A stretch of DNA of 64,000 bases from Algibacter lectus (GTDB lineage Bacteria; Bacteroidota; Bacteroidia; Flavobacteriales; Flavobacteriaceae), in contig NZ_FOLN01000007.1 of assembly GCF_900112395.1 (NCBI RefSeq), forward strand, positions 143,897-207,896, written 5' to 3'. The translations under genes and the position numbers were made by a program. The notes under the pieces were generated by a model that was not told the DNA's origin, did not search any database, and worked only from the letters and a program-made list of their open reading frames with translations. Within the stretch, counting starts at the first letter, position 1, and each line of letters begins with the position of its first letter. Shown here piece by piece: positions 38,251-47,510 of this stretch.

Positions 38251-39075
38251 ATGAAAAATTTAAGCTACATTTTAATCTTCTGTTTAGTAACAAGTTATTC
38301 ATTTGCTAGTATATCGAAAGTACAGAAAAATGCTTTAGTCGCTCTATACAATGCAACAAATGGAGATCAATGGAATACTTCATGGAATTTAGAAGCAGAC
38401 GTAGAGTCTTGGTTTGGACTTACTATCGAAAACAATAAGATAGTAGAAATTAATCTTCAATTTAATAACTTAAAAGGTGAGTTACCTAATGAATTAGGAG
38501 ACTTAACCGATTTAAGAAAACTTAATTTAGGATTTAACCAACTTTCTGGTGAAATACCTACTTCAATTTCAAACTTAACCGAGTTAACAGCTTTAGAATT
38601 GTTTATGAATAAACTAGTGGGACAAATTCCTTCAGGTATTGGGCAATTAAAGAATATTGAATACATTAAACTTTATAGTAATCAATTAACTGGAGATATT
38701 CCTGAATCTATAATGGGACTTTCTCAATTAAAAGAACTTTTATTAAGTAGTAATTATTTAACAGGAACAATATCTCCAAATATCCATGCTTTAGAAAACT
38801 TAGAAAAATTAGGTTTAATGGATAATAAAATGAGCGGAGAAATTCCAGTAGAATTAGCTGAACTTCATAATCTTGAAGAATTAATGTTATCTTCAAATAG
38901 TTTTTCTGGTAATCTACCAATAGAGTTTATTAGTCTTACTAAATTAAATACATTAATGGTGAGCGATAATAACTTAAACCAAGAATATATTACAGTATCA
39001 GGTAATACGCCACAAAACTTATCTAATATGGTGTTGCAAAGTGCTACTGCAATCATGGATATTGAAAAAGAATAG
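38251..39075 (+). CDS. Secreted leucine-rich-repeat protein (plant-type LRR)
   Basis: A 274-residue exported protein. After a signal peptide (about 1-20) comes an N-terminal cap with ALVALYNATNGDQWNTSWN, then about seven tandem 24-residue repeats of the plant type. Their consensus is LxxLxxLxLxxNxLxGxIPxxIxx, for example in LRKLNLGFNQLSGEIPTSIS. The C-terminal cap covers about the last 40 residues. No membrane anchor, lipobox or type IX C-terminal domain is visible, so it may be periplasmic or freely secreted. Such repeats bind proteins or peptides. The partner is unknown; it is a single gene between the efflux operon and the tRNA. Confidence 0.85.
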   Translation: MKNLSYILIFCLVTSYSFASISKVQKNALVALYNATNGDQWNTSWNLEADVESWFGLTIENNKIVEINLQFNNLKGELPNELGDLTDLRKLNLGFNQLSGEIPTSISNLTELTALELFMNKLVGQIPSGIGQLKNIEYIKLYSNQLTGDIPESIMGLSQLKELLLSSNYLTGTISPNIHALENLEKLGLMDNKMSGEIPVELAELHNLEELMLSSNSFSGNLPIEFISLTKLNTLMVSDNNLNQEYITVSGNTPQNLSNMVLQSATAIMDIEKE

Positions 39076-39105
39076 TATATTAAAGTGTTGTTATAACTAG
39101 TATTT

Positions 39106-39138
39106 AAATAGTAGCTTGAAAAGGCTGCTATTTTTTTT
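39106..39138 (+). terminator. Terminator after the LRR gene
   Basis: A 10-bp stem with one G-U pair (39106-39115 with 39124-39133) and an 8-base loop is followed by a T-run. It isolates the LRR gene from the tRNA. Confidence 0.88.
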
Positions 39139-39251
39139 GCCAAATTTGAAGTGAAAAAGAGATTATTCAATGTGTTTTAAAAAAATATTTAAATGGAATA
39201 CTCAGGTAATGAGTTGTTTAAAAATTATTGTGAATTTTTAAGTAAAAAATG

Positions 39252-39282
39252 CTTGTAATATCTAAAAAGGATTGTATATTTG
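39252..39282 (+). promoter_or_regulatory. Promoter of the initiator tRNA gene
   Basis: CTTG at 39252-39255 and TATATTTG at 39275-39282 (exact TAnnTTTG) lie 23 bases apart. The predicted leader of about 65 bases contains an inverted repeat (39289-39298 with 39334-39343) that would fold ahead of the tRNA. Confidence 0.65.
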
Positions 39283-39353
39283 CAGTCGGAAATAATTTGA
39301 TTGGTATTATGAGCCAAGAGTTAAAAGCTAAGTAAATTATTTCTAGATTATAT

Positions 39354-39426
<73 letters not shown>

Positions 39427-39450
39427 CTAAGTAGAATTGCTTTAAAACAG

Positions 39451-39482
39451 ACGGTTTAGTTCACACTAAGCCGTTTTTTTTT
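39451..39482 (+). terminator. Terminator of tRNA-fMet
   Basis: A 10-bp stem with one G-U pair (ACGGTTTAGT 39451-39460 with ACTAAGCCGT 39465-39474) is followed by at least eight Ts. The recombinase ATG at 39483 directly abuts this T-run. Confidence 0.9.
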
Positions 39483-40787
39483 ATGTCTAATTTGAACAGA
39501 ATCCTTACATTTGAACACGAAAGTGAACACGATTTAGAACACAGTCTCCCATTGAAGAATTTATTTTCCGCACCAAAAATTTATAATGCCAAAGGTGATT
39601 TGAGCAAACGTTGGTATGTGTATTTTTCATATCGCAATCCTAAAACAGGGAAATTACAACGAATGCAGAACGTCTACGGTAAAGCGAATAAATATACCAC
39701 TAAGGAAGATCGACTTTTTGTATTAACTGTATATAAGCGAAGCTTACTAAAACTCCTAAAAGAAGGATTTAATCCTTTTGAAGATAATACAGCCTTACTA
39801 GCTAAACGAAACGCAAAAGTTAAACGATCTAATGCAAAACCATCTTCAGAAGTTGATACAGAGAAAGACCAGGAAACAAGTGTACCTACAATGTCTATAA
39901 AGGAAGCTTTTAACTTTGGATTAAAACTGAAAGAAAAATTACTAAGTAAAACGACGAAACGAGCCTATGAGAATAGGATCAAGAATTTTATAAAGTGGGT
40001 TGAAGATGTGCATCCAGAAATACACACGATCGACAAGGTCGATAGAAAGCTTGTTACCCAGTTTTTAAACCATGTACTTGACAATACAAGCGCACGTAAT
40101 CGCAACAATTTTAGAGTAGATTTAAGTAGCTTAATACAGGTTTTGGAAGATAATGATATCGTGGCAACGAATTTCGTGAAACGTATTCCAGTATTAAAAA
40201 GCATACCACAGCGTAATAAAACCTATAGTAAGGAAAAGCAAGAAGAAATATATAAATACTTAGAAAAGGAAGACACCTTGTTATTGCTGTATATTAAATT
40301 TATCTCCTATAATTTTTTGAGACCAATCGAAGTTTGCCGATTAAAGGTTGGAGATATCGATCTAAAAAATAAAGTAATTAAGTTTAAAGCCAAAAACAGT
40401 CCTCTAAAAACAAAGATTATTCCTGATTTACTAATCAACGATTTACCCGATCTCTCTACGATGAATAAATCACTGTGTTTATTTACTCCAGATCAAATAG
40501 GAGGAAAGTGGGAAACCGATGTAGATAATAAACGAGATTACTTTTCTAAGCGTTTTAAAAAAGTAGTTAAAGACCCTTTTGGACTCGGGAAAGACTATGG
40601 CCTATATAGTTTTAGGCACACTTATATTACAAAACTATACCGCGCATTGGTAAAAGGATCTTCACCATTTGAAGCAAAAAGTAAACTTATGTTAATCACG
40701 GGGCATTCATCGATGTCCGCTCTTCAAAAATATCTTAGAGATATTGATGCGGAGTTACCCGAAGATTATTCAGAACACATAAAATAG
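39483..40787 (+). CDS. Tyrosine recombinase / phage-type integrase
   Basis: A 434-residue site-specific recombinase. The N-terminal arm-binding part (about 25-110) has the WYVYFSYRNPKTGKLQR strand pattern of Bacteroidota element integrases. The SAM-like core-binding domain is at about 135-235, and the catalytic domain at about 245-425. Catalytic residues appear intact: Arg280 (NFLRPIE), a Lys near 303-305, Arg378 in YSFRHT (with Tyr in place of the first box II His, a common substitution), His408 in TGHSS and nucleophile Tyr417 in LQKYL. It begins right after the tRNA-fMet terminator, consistent with integration at the tRNA 3' end. A small unknown gene follows by four bases. Confidence 0.93.
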   Translation: MSNLNRILTFEHESEHDLEHSLPLKNLFSAPKIYNAKGDLSKRWYVYFSYRNPKTGKLQRMQNVYGKANKYTTKEDRLFVLTVYKRSLLKLLKEGFNPFEDNTALLAKRNAKVKRSNAKPSSEVDTEKDQETSVPTMSIKEAFNFGLKLKEKLLSKTTKRAYENRIKNFIKWVEDVHPEIHTIDKVDRKLVTQFLNHVLDNTSARNRNNFRVDLSSLIQVLEDNDIVATNFVKRIPVLKSIPQRNKTYSKEKQEEIYKYLEKEDTLLLLYIKFISYNFLRPIEVCRLKVGDIDLKNKVIKFKAKNSPLKTKIIPDLLINDLPDLSTMNKSLCLFTPDQIGGKWETDVDNKRDYFSKRFKKVVKDPFGLGKDYGLYSFRHTYITKLYRALVKGSSPFEAKSKLMLITGHSSMSALQKYLRDIDAELPEDYSEHIK

Positions 40788-40791
40788 AGGT

Positions 40792-41472
40792 ATGGAATTA
40801 GACAAATTATTTACCGAGCTATGGAAAAACCTTTATAAACCTTTTGTGTTTTATATCCCATTACGATTGATGCCTGATTTAAAGCATAATGAGGTCTTAA
40901 ATACGGTTATCTTTATAGACAGTAAAGGATTTGATAGCGAATTAAAAGAAGCGCCTTCTCATCACTATATATTGAGTAAAGCGATGATTTTAAATGATAA
41001 CATATTTAAGCTTATCGATCAAAGTGAGCGCTTACCAAAACAGCAATTTGAGTTTTTTTTAGAGAAGTATTTAGAACATGTCAATTTTGTATTGTACGCA
41101 TCAAATTGGATGAAAAATCATGTAGAAATAGATATTTCTGATTTAAAGGAAGAAACCAAAAAATCATTTAAATCACAGACGGAGATATTTTTACAACATG
41201 TAAAAGATTTAGAATCACATATTGTACTGCCAAAAAAAATAATAGAAAATCAAGAAGTTGATGTTTCAAGATTTATTAAAAGCGATTTATCAGATATAAA
41301 GAATGCTCTAAATATTAAATTGGATTTAGAAGCACCGAAAACTTCTTTAAAAAAGGATGAACCAACTTCAATAAAAATTAAAAAGAAATTACCTTTAATA
41401 TGTGAAGAGGTAGCGGAAGACTTTCTTTTAGAAACGGTTTTTCATATTAGAAAAGAATGCACAACAAAATGA
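40792..41472 (+). CDS. Hypothetical protein paired with the tRNA-linked integrase
   Basis: A 226-residue soluble protein I do not recognise. It has no signal peptide or membrane segment. Residues 1-110 are hydrophobic-core-like and aromatic (KPFVFYIPLRLMPDL, FIDSKGFDSEL, FEFFLEKYLEHVNFVLYASNW). Residues about 115-210 are Lys/Glu/Asp-rich and probably helical or disordered, with several clusters of Lys. The ATG lies four bases after the integrase stop behind GAGGT, so the two genes are almost certainly co-translated. A role in integration or excision control, or a cargo gene co-expressed with the integrase, are both possible. Confidence 0.72.
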   Translation: MELDKLFTELWKNLYKPFVFYIPLRLMPDLKHNEVLNTVIFIDSKGFDSELKEAPSHHYILSKAMILNDNIFKLIDQSERLPKQQFEFFLEKYLEHVNFVLYASNWMKNHVEIDISDLKEETKKSFKSQTEIFLQHVKDLESHIVLPKKIIENQEVDVSRFIKSDLSDIKNALNIKLDLEAPKTSLKKDEPTSIKIKKKLPLICEEVAEDFLLETVFHIRKECTTK

Positions 41473-41511
41473 TAGAGTAATCAAATATGAATAAAAAGGT
41501 TTTTTGTTCTT

Positions 41512-41600
41512 TTTTGAGGTGTTTATAGGTTTCTTTGTGGTGTTTTGGGGTGTAAAGAGGTGTGGTTTGTTCTTATAGTGTGGTGTTTTGTGGTGGACTT
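41512..41600 (+). other. G/T-rich strand-asymmetric tract
   Basis: About 85 bases made almost only of G and T on the plus strand, with repeated GGTGT, GTGGTG and TTTTGGGG-like units. It lies between the hypothetical gene and the IS remnant. It codes for nothing convincing. The asymmetry resembles neither neighbour. Confidence 0.5.
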
Positions 41601-41640
41601 GCAATAAAAAAGAGGACAATTAATTGCGAGATTTAAGCTG

Positions 41641-42019
<379 letters not shown>

Positions 42020-42023
<4 letters not shown>

Positions 42024-42354
42024 TTGCCGCTCTTGGAGAAGATGCTCACCACCTTTTTTAATATCTCATGTTCTTCTGAAATATCTTTTAACTGTTTCTT
42101 TAATAGCGCTATTTCTTTTTGTTCGTCGCTCAATTTTGGCTTTCCTCGACCTGGAAAACTATTCTTACCATAATCTTGTGATTCTTTTCGCCACGGTGTA
42201 ATACTGAATATGGAATGTCCAATTCTTCACATACTTGTTTAGTGTTGCCTCGGGCATAACTTAATTCTACGGCCTTTTTCTTAAAGGACGAAATGTAATT
42301 TCTGTACTGCTTTTCACGATTCAAAGTTAATTTATGTAACTCAAAATCTCGCAT
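42020..42354 (-). pseudogene. IS3-family transposase orfA, frameshifted
   Basis: Begins at ATG 42354 (MRDFELHKLTLNREKQY) and holds a helix-turn-helix of the IS3 OrfA type (ELSYARGNTKQVCEELDIPYS). A one-base deletion near 42192 shifts the frame; in the other frame the expected WRKESQDYGKNSFPGRGK and the classic OrfA end ILKKVVSIFSK follow, with a stop at 42020-42022. The gene is broken but otherwise well preserved, suggesting fairly recent decay. Confidence 0.85.
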
Positions 42355-42448
42355 CTTTATCTCCAGTCTAATATAGTAACTCCAAGTTTTAAGTACAGGT
42401 TTTTTTAGCTGTATTACATGCAATACATACGTTATGATAGATTATCAG

Positions 42449-44515
42449 TTAATGGAATTTGGAAATCCATTGATTTTTAATTCCCCATTCTAAATTTGGT
42501 TTTAAGGATGTTTCTATTTCTAAAAAGCCTCCATTTAAAAGTTCTTTATGAGTAAGCCAATTACGTTCTAATGTCTTTCCATTAAACATAACAGATTTTA
42601 CATAGAAATGGTCTTTATTATAATTCTCTACCGAGATGTTTAATACCTTGTTGTTTGGAAATCTAATGGAAATAGACTTAAAAATAGGAGCCGTAAGGTA
42701 ATAAATGGGATCCCCAATATTGGCCGGAGAAAGTCCTAAACTACGCATAACAAACCAAGAGGACATGGTGCCAGAATCATCATCCATAGTTCGTAAATAA
42801 GCTTTGGGTTTGTTGTTGTAAATTCTACCTATAAACGGATCGACACCTTTACTGTTATTATTGAAATAATTTTGGACTACAGTGTCTAGCATGATATTTC
42901 TGTATAATTTTTGAGATTTCCAGGGTTCATTCGATGCATTGTACATGCCTGGAACTTGTAAATCGGGTTGATTAGCATGATTGTAACTGTTGCTGTTAAA
43001 AAAATGATCTAATTGATTTGTGAAAGCGTCTTCACCTCCTGTCAACTCTTTTAAGCCCTTTACATCAAAAGGAACAAACCAACGGTATTGTAGTATGGTT
43101 CCTTGGTATAGCCCCCTGGCTTGCATAACATCTACATCTGGTTTTGAAAGATCAGCAAAGTCTTTTTTCCAATAGGCTTTGTATTCTAAAGCTTTGTTTT
43201 TATACATGTTGCTTAACGCTATATCTCCAGTAGCTTTCATTAATTCGCTTATCGCCCAATTATCATATGAGGATTCTAGAGCTTTGTCTGGCGCTTTATA
43301 ATCTAGTCCATTGGCTTCGGCTATTAAAGAATCTTTTATAGATTTTAAATCCAGTTTATAGCCTTTTTTATAAGCGTCTAATAATACAATAGAGGCATGC
43401 TCCGTTCTCACGGTAGGAGAGGGCTCGTGCATAGTGCCCCAATTATTTTTACCGTATTTGTACAGGTTTGCAATAGATTTTGAGATATCTGAAAATTCTT
43501 CCGAATAAAACAAAGAGAGCATAGGCAGTTGCTCACGGTAATTATCCCAAATAGCCCACCCGTTATAAATATTGTGATTGGATTTTTGAACAGATCCATC
43601 TATGGCCGCGTAAGTGCCATCGTTTTCAGAAATTAAATAGGGCGCTTGTAATCCACGATATAAAAGCGAATAAAAAAGGGCGGTTCTGTCTGCTTCACCG
43701 GTAACATTTATAGTACTTAATAGCTTTTGCCACTCGGCTTCAGTTTCTTTTTTTAATGCTGAAATAGATATGGCTTCTAATTTTTCTTTCGCATATTTAG
43801 TATTTACAGATGAAAAACCTAAACGTACTTCCATTGGTGCGTTTATATGTTTTCGCTCTGCCATAAAGATATGGTCTGCCGTGTTTTTTAAAGTCGACAT
43901 ATTCTCTATTTCTAAAGCATAGTAAATTCTATACACACCTTTACTACAAGTGGTTTGAGTGTCAATCCAACCCGTAATTATATGGCCGTTTATGCTATGC
44001 GATTCAGCTACAAATCTATCGTCGAAAGCAAAAGATAAGTCTATTTTTAGGCCACTTTTAGTGTTTGGAAAACTGTAATTTTGAATACCAAAATTATGTT
44101 TTACACTCATTTGGGCTTGAATACCGTTTTTAAATGCTACGGAATAAAAACCAGGTTTTGCATGTTCTTTTTCCTTTATAAGAGGCGTCTTTTTTTCATC
44201 GTTTAAATAAGGTGAAATTAGAATATTTCCCCCGCTTCCTGTGCAGCCAACACCTTCTATTCTAGTGGTTGTAAATCCTAAAAATTCTTTAGCATAATGG
44301 TCGTATCCAGCATGAATGTGTGGCGTGGTTTGTGGCCCCATACTCATCATATTAAATGGTGAAGATGCGGATGGCGACATTTGTCCGTGATCTCCAGAGG
44401 TGCCCAAAAAGACATTTACAAGCTCCACTGGTTTTTTATCTGAATTGACTTGAGCTTTACACAATTGAAAGCTTAGTAAGCACACCAAAAATATAATAAA
44501 ATTATGTTTTTTCAT
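42449..44515 (-). CDS. GH92-family alpha-mannosidase (secreted)
   Basis: Exo-acting Ca2+-dependent alpha-mannosidase by family. A signal peptide (about 1-22, LCKAQ) is followed by the GH92 start VELVNVFLGTSGDHGQMSPSA and HIHAGYDHY. An N-terminal beta-sandwich runs to about 230, and the rest is an (alpha/alpha)6 barrel with GWAIWDNYREQLPMLSLF near 315. The active-site region has YNASNEPW (about 520, containing the general-acid Glu candidate) and RTMDDDSGTMSSWFVMRSLG (about 580-600) with the Asp base pair. 688 aa is slightly short of the usual 700-780. Last gene of the leftward Sus-type locus, seven bases after the DUF218 gene, so the locus probably targets alpha-mannosides. Confidence 0.9.
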   Translation of the reverse strand: MKKHNFIIFLVCLLSFQLCKAQVNSDKKPVELVNVFLGTSGDHGQMSPSASSPFNMMSMGPQTTPHIHAGYDHYAKEFLGFTTTRIEGVGCTGSGGNILISPYLNDEKKTPLIKEKEHAKPGFYSVAFKNGIQAQMSVKHNFGIQNYSFPNTKSGLKIDLSFAFDDRFVAESHSINGHIITGWIDTQTTCSKGVYRIYYALEIENMSTLKNTADHIFMAERKHINAPMEVRLGFSSVNTKYAKEKLEAISISALKKETEAEWQKLLSTINVTGEADRTALFYSLLYRGLQAPYLISENDGTYAAIDGSVQKSNHNIYNGWAIWDNYREQLPMLSLFYSEEFSDISKSIANLYKYGKNNWGTMHEPSPTVRTEHASIVLLDAYKKGYKLDLKSIKDSLIAEANGLDYKAPDKALESSYDNWAISELMKATGDIALSNMYKNKALEYKAYWKKDFADLSKPDVDVMQARGLYQGTILQYRWFVPFDVKGLKELTGGEDAFTNQLDHFFNSNSYNHANQPDLQVPGMYNASNEPWKSQKLYRNIMLDTVVQNYFNNNSKGVDPFIGRIYNNKPKAYLRTMDDDSGTMSSWFVMRSLGLSPANIGDPIYYLTAPIFKSISIRFPNNKVLNISVENYNKDHFYVKSVMFNGKTLERNWLTHKELLNGGFLEIETSLKPNLEWGIKNQWISKFH

Positions 44516-44522
44516 AAGGCGT

Positions 44523-45788
44523 CTATGGATCTAAAGGGTCTAATGGATTTTGGTGCAAGGATTCTATTCTTGGTTGGTATTCTACGGTTGTAGAATTGGT
44601 TCTTTCTAAAATGAAAGCAGGAATATACCCTAGTTCTTTCTCACAACGATTAATAAAACTAGCGTCTCCAACATAGTCACTGTGTCCGTTATTGGTAACA
44701 ACAAGACCTAATTTTTCTAATGGAATGTCGCTGTTAATAATAAGCCTAGATGCATTGCGAAGGTTTGTGGTGGTATGTCGTGCATAAGGGTCTATTAGTA
44801 TTCTGTTTTCTGGAATATGATAACGGTTTATGAGTTCTTTTTTCATTTCTATCGCTTCTGCAAAAGGTGCTCTAAACGGGTGGGCATGACCTCCTGAAAC
44901 GATAATGATAGGCGCGTTTTTTTTCTGATATTCTATAACCCCTAATTGTAGGTTTAATTTACCTAAAGCTGTTAAAATATCTTTATTATTCTCAGGACCG
45001 TTTCCTAATATTAAAATGTTTGAGTAGGGGAACTCATCAAAATTAATTTGAGTTATAGCAGCAATTGTTTTTTCGTTTTCTCCTGTAATTAGCGGTTCAT
45101 ATCTTGCCGATTCATCTCTATGATTCATGTATAAAAGCGCTAAAGTATAATCTAAAGCGGGTTGAAAAAACAGCTGTGTAGGGGCTTCTTTTTTATGCAT
45201 AAGCATATCACTCCACATAAATAAAGCGCCTTTATAATCTTTCTCTTTTACATTATACGAAACCGAATCTATGGTGTGGTAGCGGCCTTTTTCGCCTAAA
45301 CCATAAACAGAAAGCGATTGGTTGATTGCTTTGGCGCAGAGTTGCCAAGCAGCACTAATGTACTCCGGGTTTCTTAAAGATTTAAAATTTTCGTATTTCC
45401 CCGATGGACGTAAGTTTTCTGTTATTAAAAGGTTTAATGCATCATTAGATGTGGCTTCTTTACTTAATATTGAAGCTATATCTTTAATGTCGTTATCTGA
45501 GAATTTATAAGCATCGATTAACGATTTAGTGTTCATTTGCTTAGATTTTAGACTAGCTGAGATAAGTTCCTTTTTGTTTTCATAAAAGGCGTTTAATTTA
45601 TCATGATGTTCTAAAGATGCTATCAATTCTGGGGAGTTCTGAATTGCAGTGAACAGATAGAAATTCTGGTCTTGAACTTTAGAATGGGATATGGATGCCC
45701 TAAATTTGGGGGTGAAATCTGAGGTGTTTTGGGCGGCAATACTATTTATAAAGCCAACTAAAAACACAAGGATACAAAGTTTTTTCAT
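44523..45788 (-). CDS. Exported YdcF/ElyC-type DUF218 protein
   Basis: A 421-residue exported protein (signal peptide about 1-19, SIAAQ). Residues 20-235 are a helical domain of no recognised family. The C-terminal half is a DUF218 (YdcF/SanA/ElyC) Rossmann-like domain: NILILGNGP near 245, APIIIVSGGHAHP near 288, ENRILIDPYARHTTTNLRNA near 325 and GLVVTNNGHSDYV near 360. It ends in a short duplicated LDP motif. DUF218 proteins are linked to envelope and polysaccharide metabolism but no reaction is firmly known. It sits between susD and GH92 in the same operon, so it likely acts on the same imported glycan in the periplasm. Confidence 0.8.
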   Translation of the reverse strand: MKKLCILVFLVGFINSIAAQNTSDFTPKFRASISHSKVQDQNFYLFTAIQNSPELIASLEHHDKLNAFYENKKELISASLKSKQMNTKSLIDAYKFSDNDIKDIASILSKEATSNDALNLLITENLRPSGKYENFKSLRNPEYISAAWQLCAKAINQSLSVYGLGEKGRYHTIDSVSYNVKEKDYKGALFMWSDMLMHKKEAPTQLFFQPALDYTLALLYMNHRDESARYEPLITGENEKTIAAITQINFDEFPYSNILILGNGPENNKDILTALGKLNLQLGVIEYQKKNAPIIIVSGGHAHPFRAPFAEAIEMKKELINRYHIPENRILIDPYARHTTTNLRNASRLIINSDIPLEKLGLVVTNNGHSDYVGDASFINRCEKELGYIPAFILERTNSTTVEYQPRIESLHQNPLDPLDP

Positions 45789-45800
45789 TGTTTAAATATT

Positions 45801-45828
45801 AAAAAGGAAACCCGAAAGGGTTTCCTTT
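45801..45828 (-). terminator. Hairpin between susD and the enzyme genes (left locus)
   Basis: A perfect 11-bp stem (arms 45803-45813 and 45818-45828, core GGAAACCC/GGGTTTCC) with a four-base loop lies just after susD on the minus strand and is followed by five Ts on that strand. It probably lowers expression of the DUF218 and GH92 genes relative to susCD. Confidence 0.75.
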
Positions 45829-45833
45829 ATTTT

Positions 45834-47501
45834 CTAATTATAATTATTGTTTTGTGTAACCGTGCCTTCCGGTACACCGTCAATATATCGTTGTGGTATA
45901 GGCCAATATTCATTTTTACCTTCAGTAAACACGGCATTTGTAAGGTGACTTCTTTTTGTTTTTTCAACTAATAGATAATCGTCTATAACATCTTTGGCAA
46001 TGCCCCAACGTACTAAATTGAAAAAACGATGCCCTTCCATAGCGAGTTCTAATCTTGTTTCTAAATATACAGCCGCTCGTGCTGCTTCAGGATCGGTCCA
46101 AGTTTCATTGTAAGTTGCTATATTATAATTTGCAGCATCGGCTGTGCCATCTAAGTTTTTTGTTTTTTCAGAATCAATAGCACGTTGACGAATTTGGTTA
46201 ACGAGTGCTCTAGCATTTTCTAAATTTCCTAACTCCATTTCTGCTTCTGCTTTCCATAAAATAACTTCAGCGTACCTAATAATATAGTAATTTAAAGCAT
46301 TAACATAGGGCCAAGTGGTAACGAAGTAGGAGGAGTTTGCTGAAACAATACGTTTTTTAGGACCGTAAGGACCGTAAGTAGCTAAGTCTCTCGCCCAACT
46401 TTCTTCGTATAGAATACCTAAATCTTTGTAAGGGATATTTGGACGTCCAACAGTAATATCTAATCTTGGGTCTACAAAATCATTAGAAAGGATATCTGTG
46501 TTTTCGTTTAAGGGTAATCCAGCACTAGATGTTTTAAAAGCATTAATTAAATTTTGTGAAGGTCTGTGAAATCCATATTGAGAATAAAATGGGCCTCCAG
46601 GAGCAGTTAGTCGATCTCCAATACTTCCGTTATAGTTATTGGGTTGACCATCGTCAACGGAATGCTGAACGGCAAATATTATTTCTTTATTGTTATCATT
46701 TTCTGGTAAAAATAATTGCTCGAAATCTCCCATTAAACCATAATTGCTAGACATAACTTCATTGGTCGCGTCAATCACGTTTTGCCATTTTTTTTGAAAT
46801 AAATAGCATTTTGCTAAGTAAGCTTTAGCCGCAATTTTAGTTGGTCTTCCTAATTCCTCCTGAGTGTCTGGAAGTCCATCATAAGCGGTTTGAAAATTGC
46901 CTTCAATTTTAGCCCATAACTCATCTGAAGTGAATTCTGTATTCGATCTTGCATAGTCTGCAACAGTTTCTGCAGTTTCATCGATATAAGGAATTCTGTT
47001 ATATATTTTTTTTAGTTCAAAATAATAATGACCTCTTAAAAATGATAATTCAGCTAATCGTTTTGTTTTTAATGTCGCATCAAAATCTTTAGAAGCATTT
47101 AATAATCTAATAGCTTCATTAGATCTTTTAACCCCTTCATAAAGCGCAGACCATTTGCGTTCTACATCAATAATTGTGGGGTTGGTCGCATAAATTTCCA
47201 TTTGGTGAATATTGTTTTGGTCACCAGTACCGCCACCACCTTTATAGCAATCATCGGAAACAACATCGCCAAAACTCCAGTTAGAATCTGGGGAATTATA
47301 AGCATTACTGGCACTATCAAATTGGCCATTTAGAACGCTATAAGCGGAAATAATAGCACGTTCAATATTTTCTGGTTTAACAATTTCAGAGGGGTCTACT
47401 TCACCATAGGTGGTCTCTTCTAAAAAATCTTTAGAACATGAGACGCATTGAATGGCTATACCAATTAGAAGTATGTATTTAATTTTATATATAAGTTTCA
47501 T
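45834..47501 (-). CDS. SusD/RagB-family surface lipoprotein (left Sus-type locus)
   Basis: 555-residue surface lipoprotein with a signal peptide ending QCVSCSKD, so the lipidated Cys is at about residue 22. Conserved blocks include RLAELSFLRGHYYFELKKIYNRIPY near 135-158 (cited in parts), a YIIRYAEVILWKAEAEMELG block near 408, and the C-terminal ETRLELAMEGHRFFNLVRWG. It lies nine bases after its susC. Predicted ligand is an alpha-mannose-containing glycan because of the downstream GH92 enzyme. Confidence 0.95.
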   Translation of the reverse strand: MKLIYKIKYILLIGIAIQCVSCSKDFLEETTYGEVDPSEIVKPENIERAIISAYSVLNGQFDSASNAYNSPDSNWSFGDVVSDDCYKGGGGTGDQNNIHQMEIYATNPTIIDVERKWSALYEGVKRSNEAIRLLNASKDFDATLKTKRLAELSFLRGHYYFELKKIYNRIPYIDETAETVADYARSNTEFTSDELWAKIEGNFQTAYDGLPDTQEELGRPTKIAAKAYLAKCYLFQKKWQNVIDATNEVMSSNYGLMGDFEQLFLPENDNNKEIIFAVQHSVDDGQPNNYNGSIGDRLTAPGGPFYSQYGFHRPSQNLINAFKTSSAGLPLNENTDILSNDFVDPRLDITVGRPNIPYKDLGILYEESWARDLATYGPYGPKKRIVSANSSYFVTTWPYVNALNYYIIRYAEVILWKAEAEMELGNLENARALVNQIRQRAIDSEKTKNLDGTADAANYNIATYNETWTDPEAARAAVYLETRLELAMEGHRFFNLVRWGIAKDVIDDYLLVEKTKRSHLTNAVFTEGKNEYWPIPQRYIDGVPEGTVTQNNNYN

Positions 47502-47510
47502 AACGTTTTT

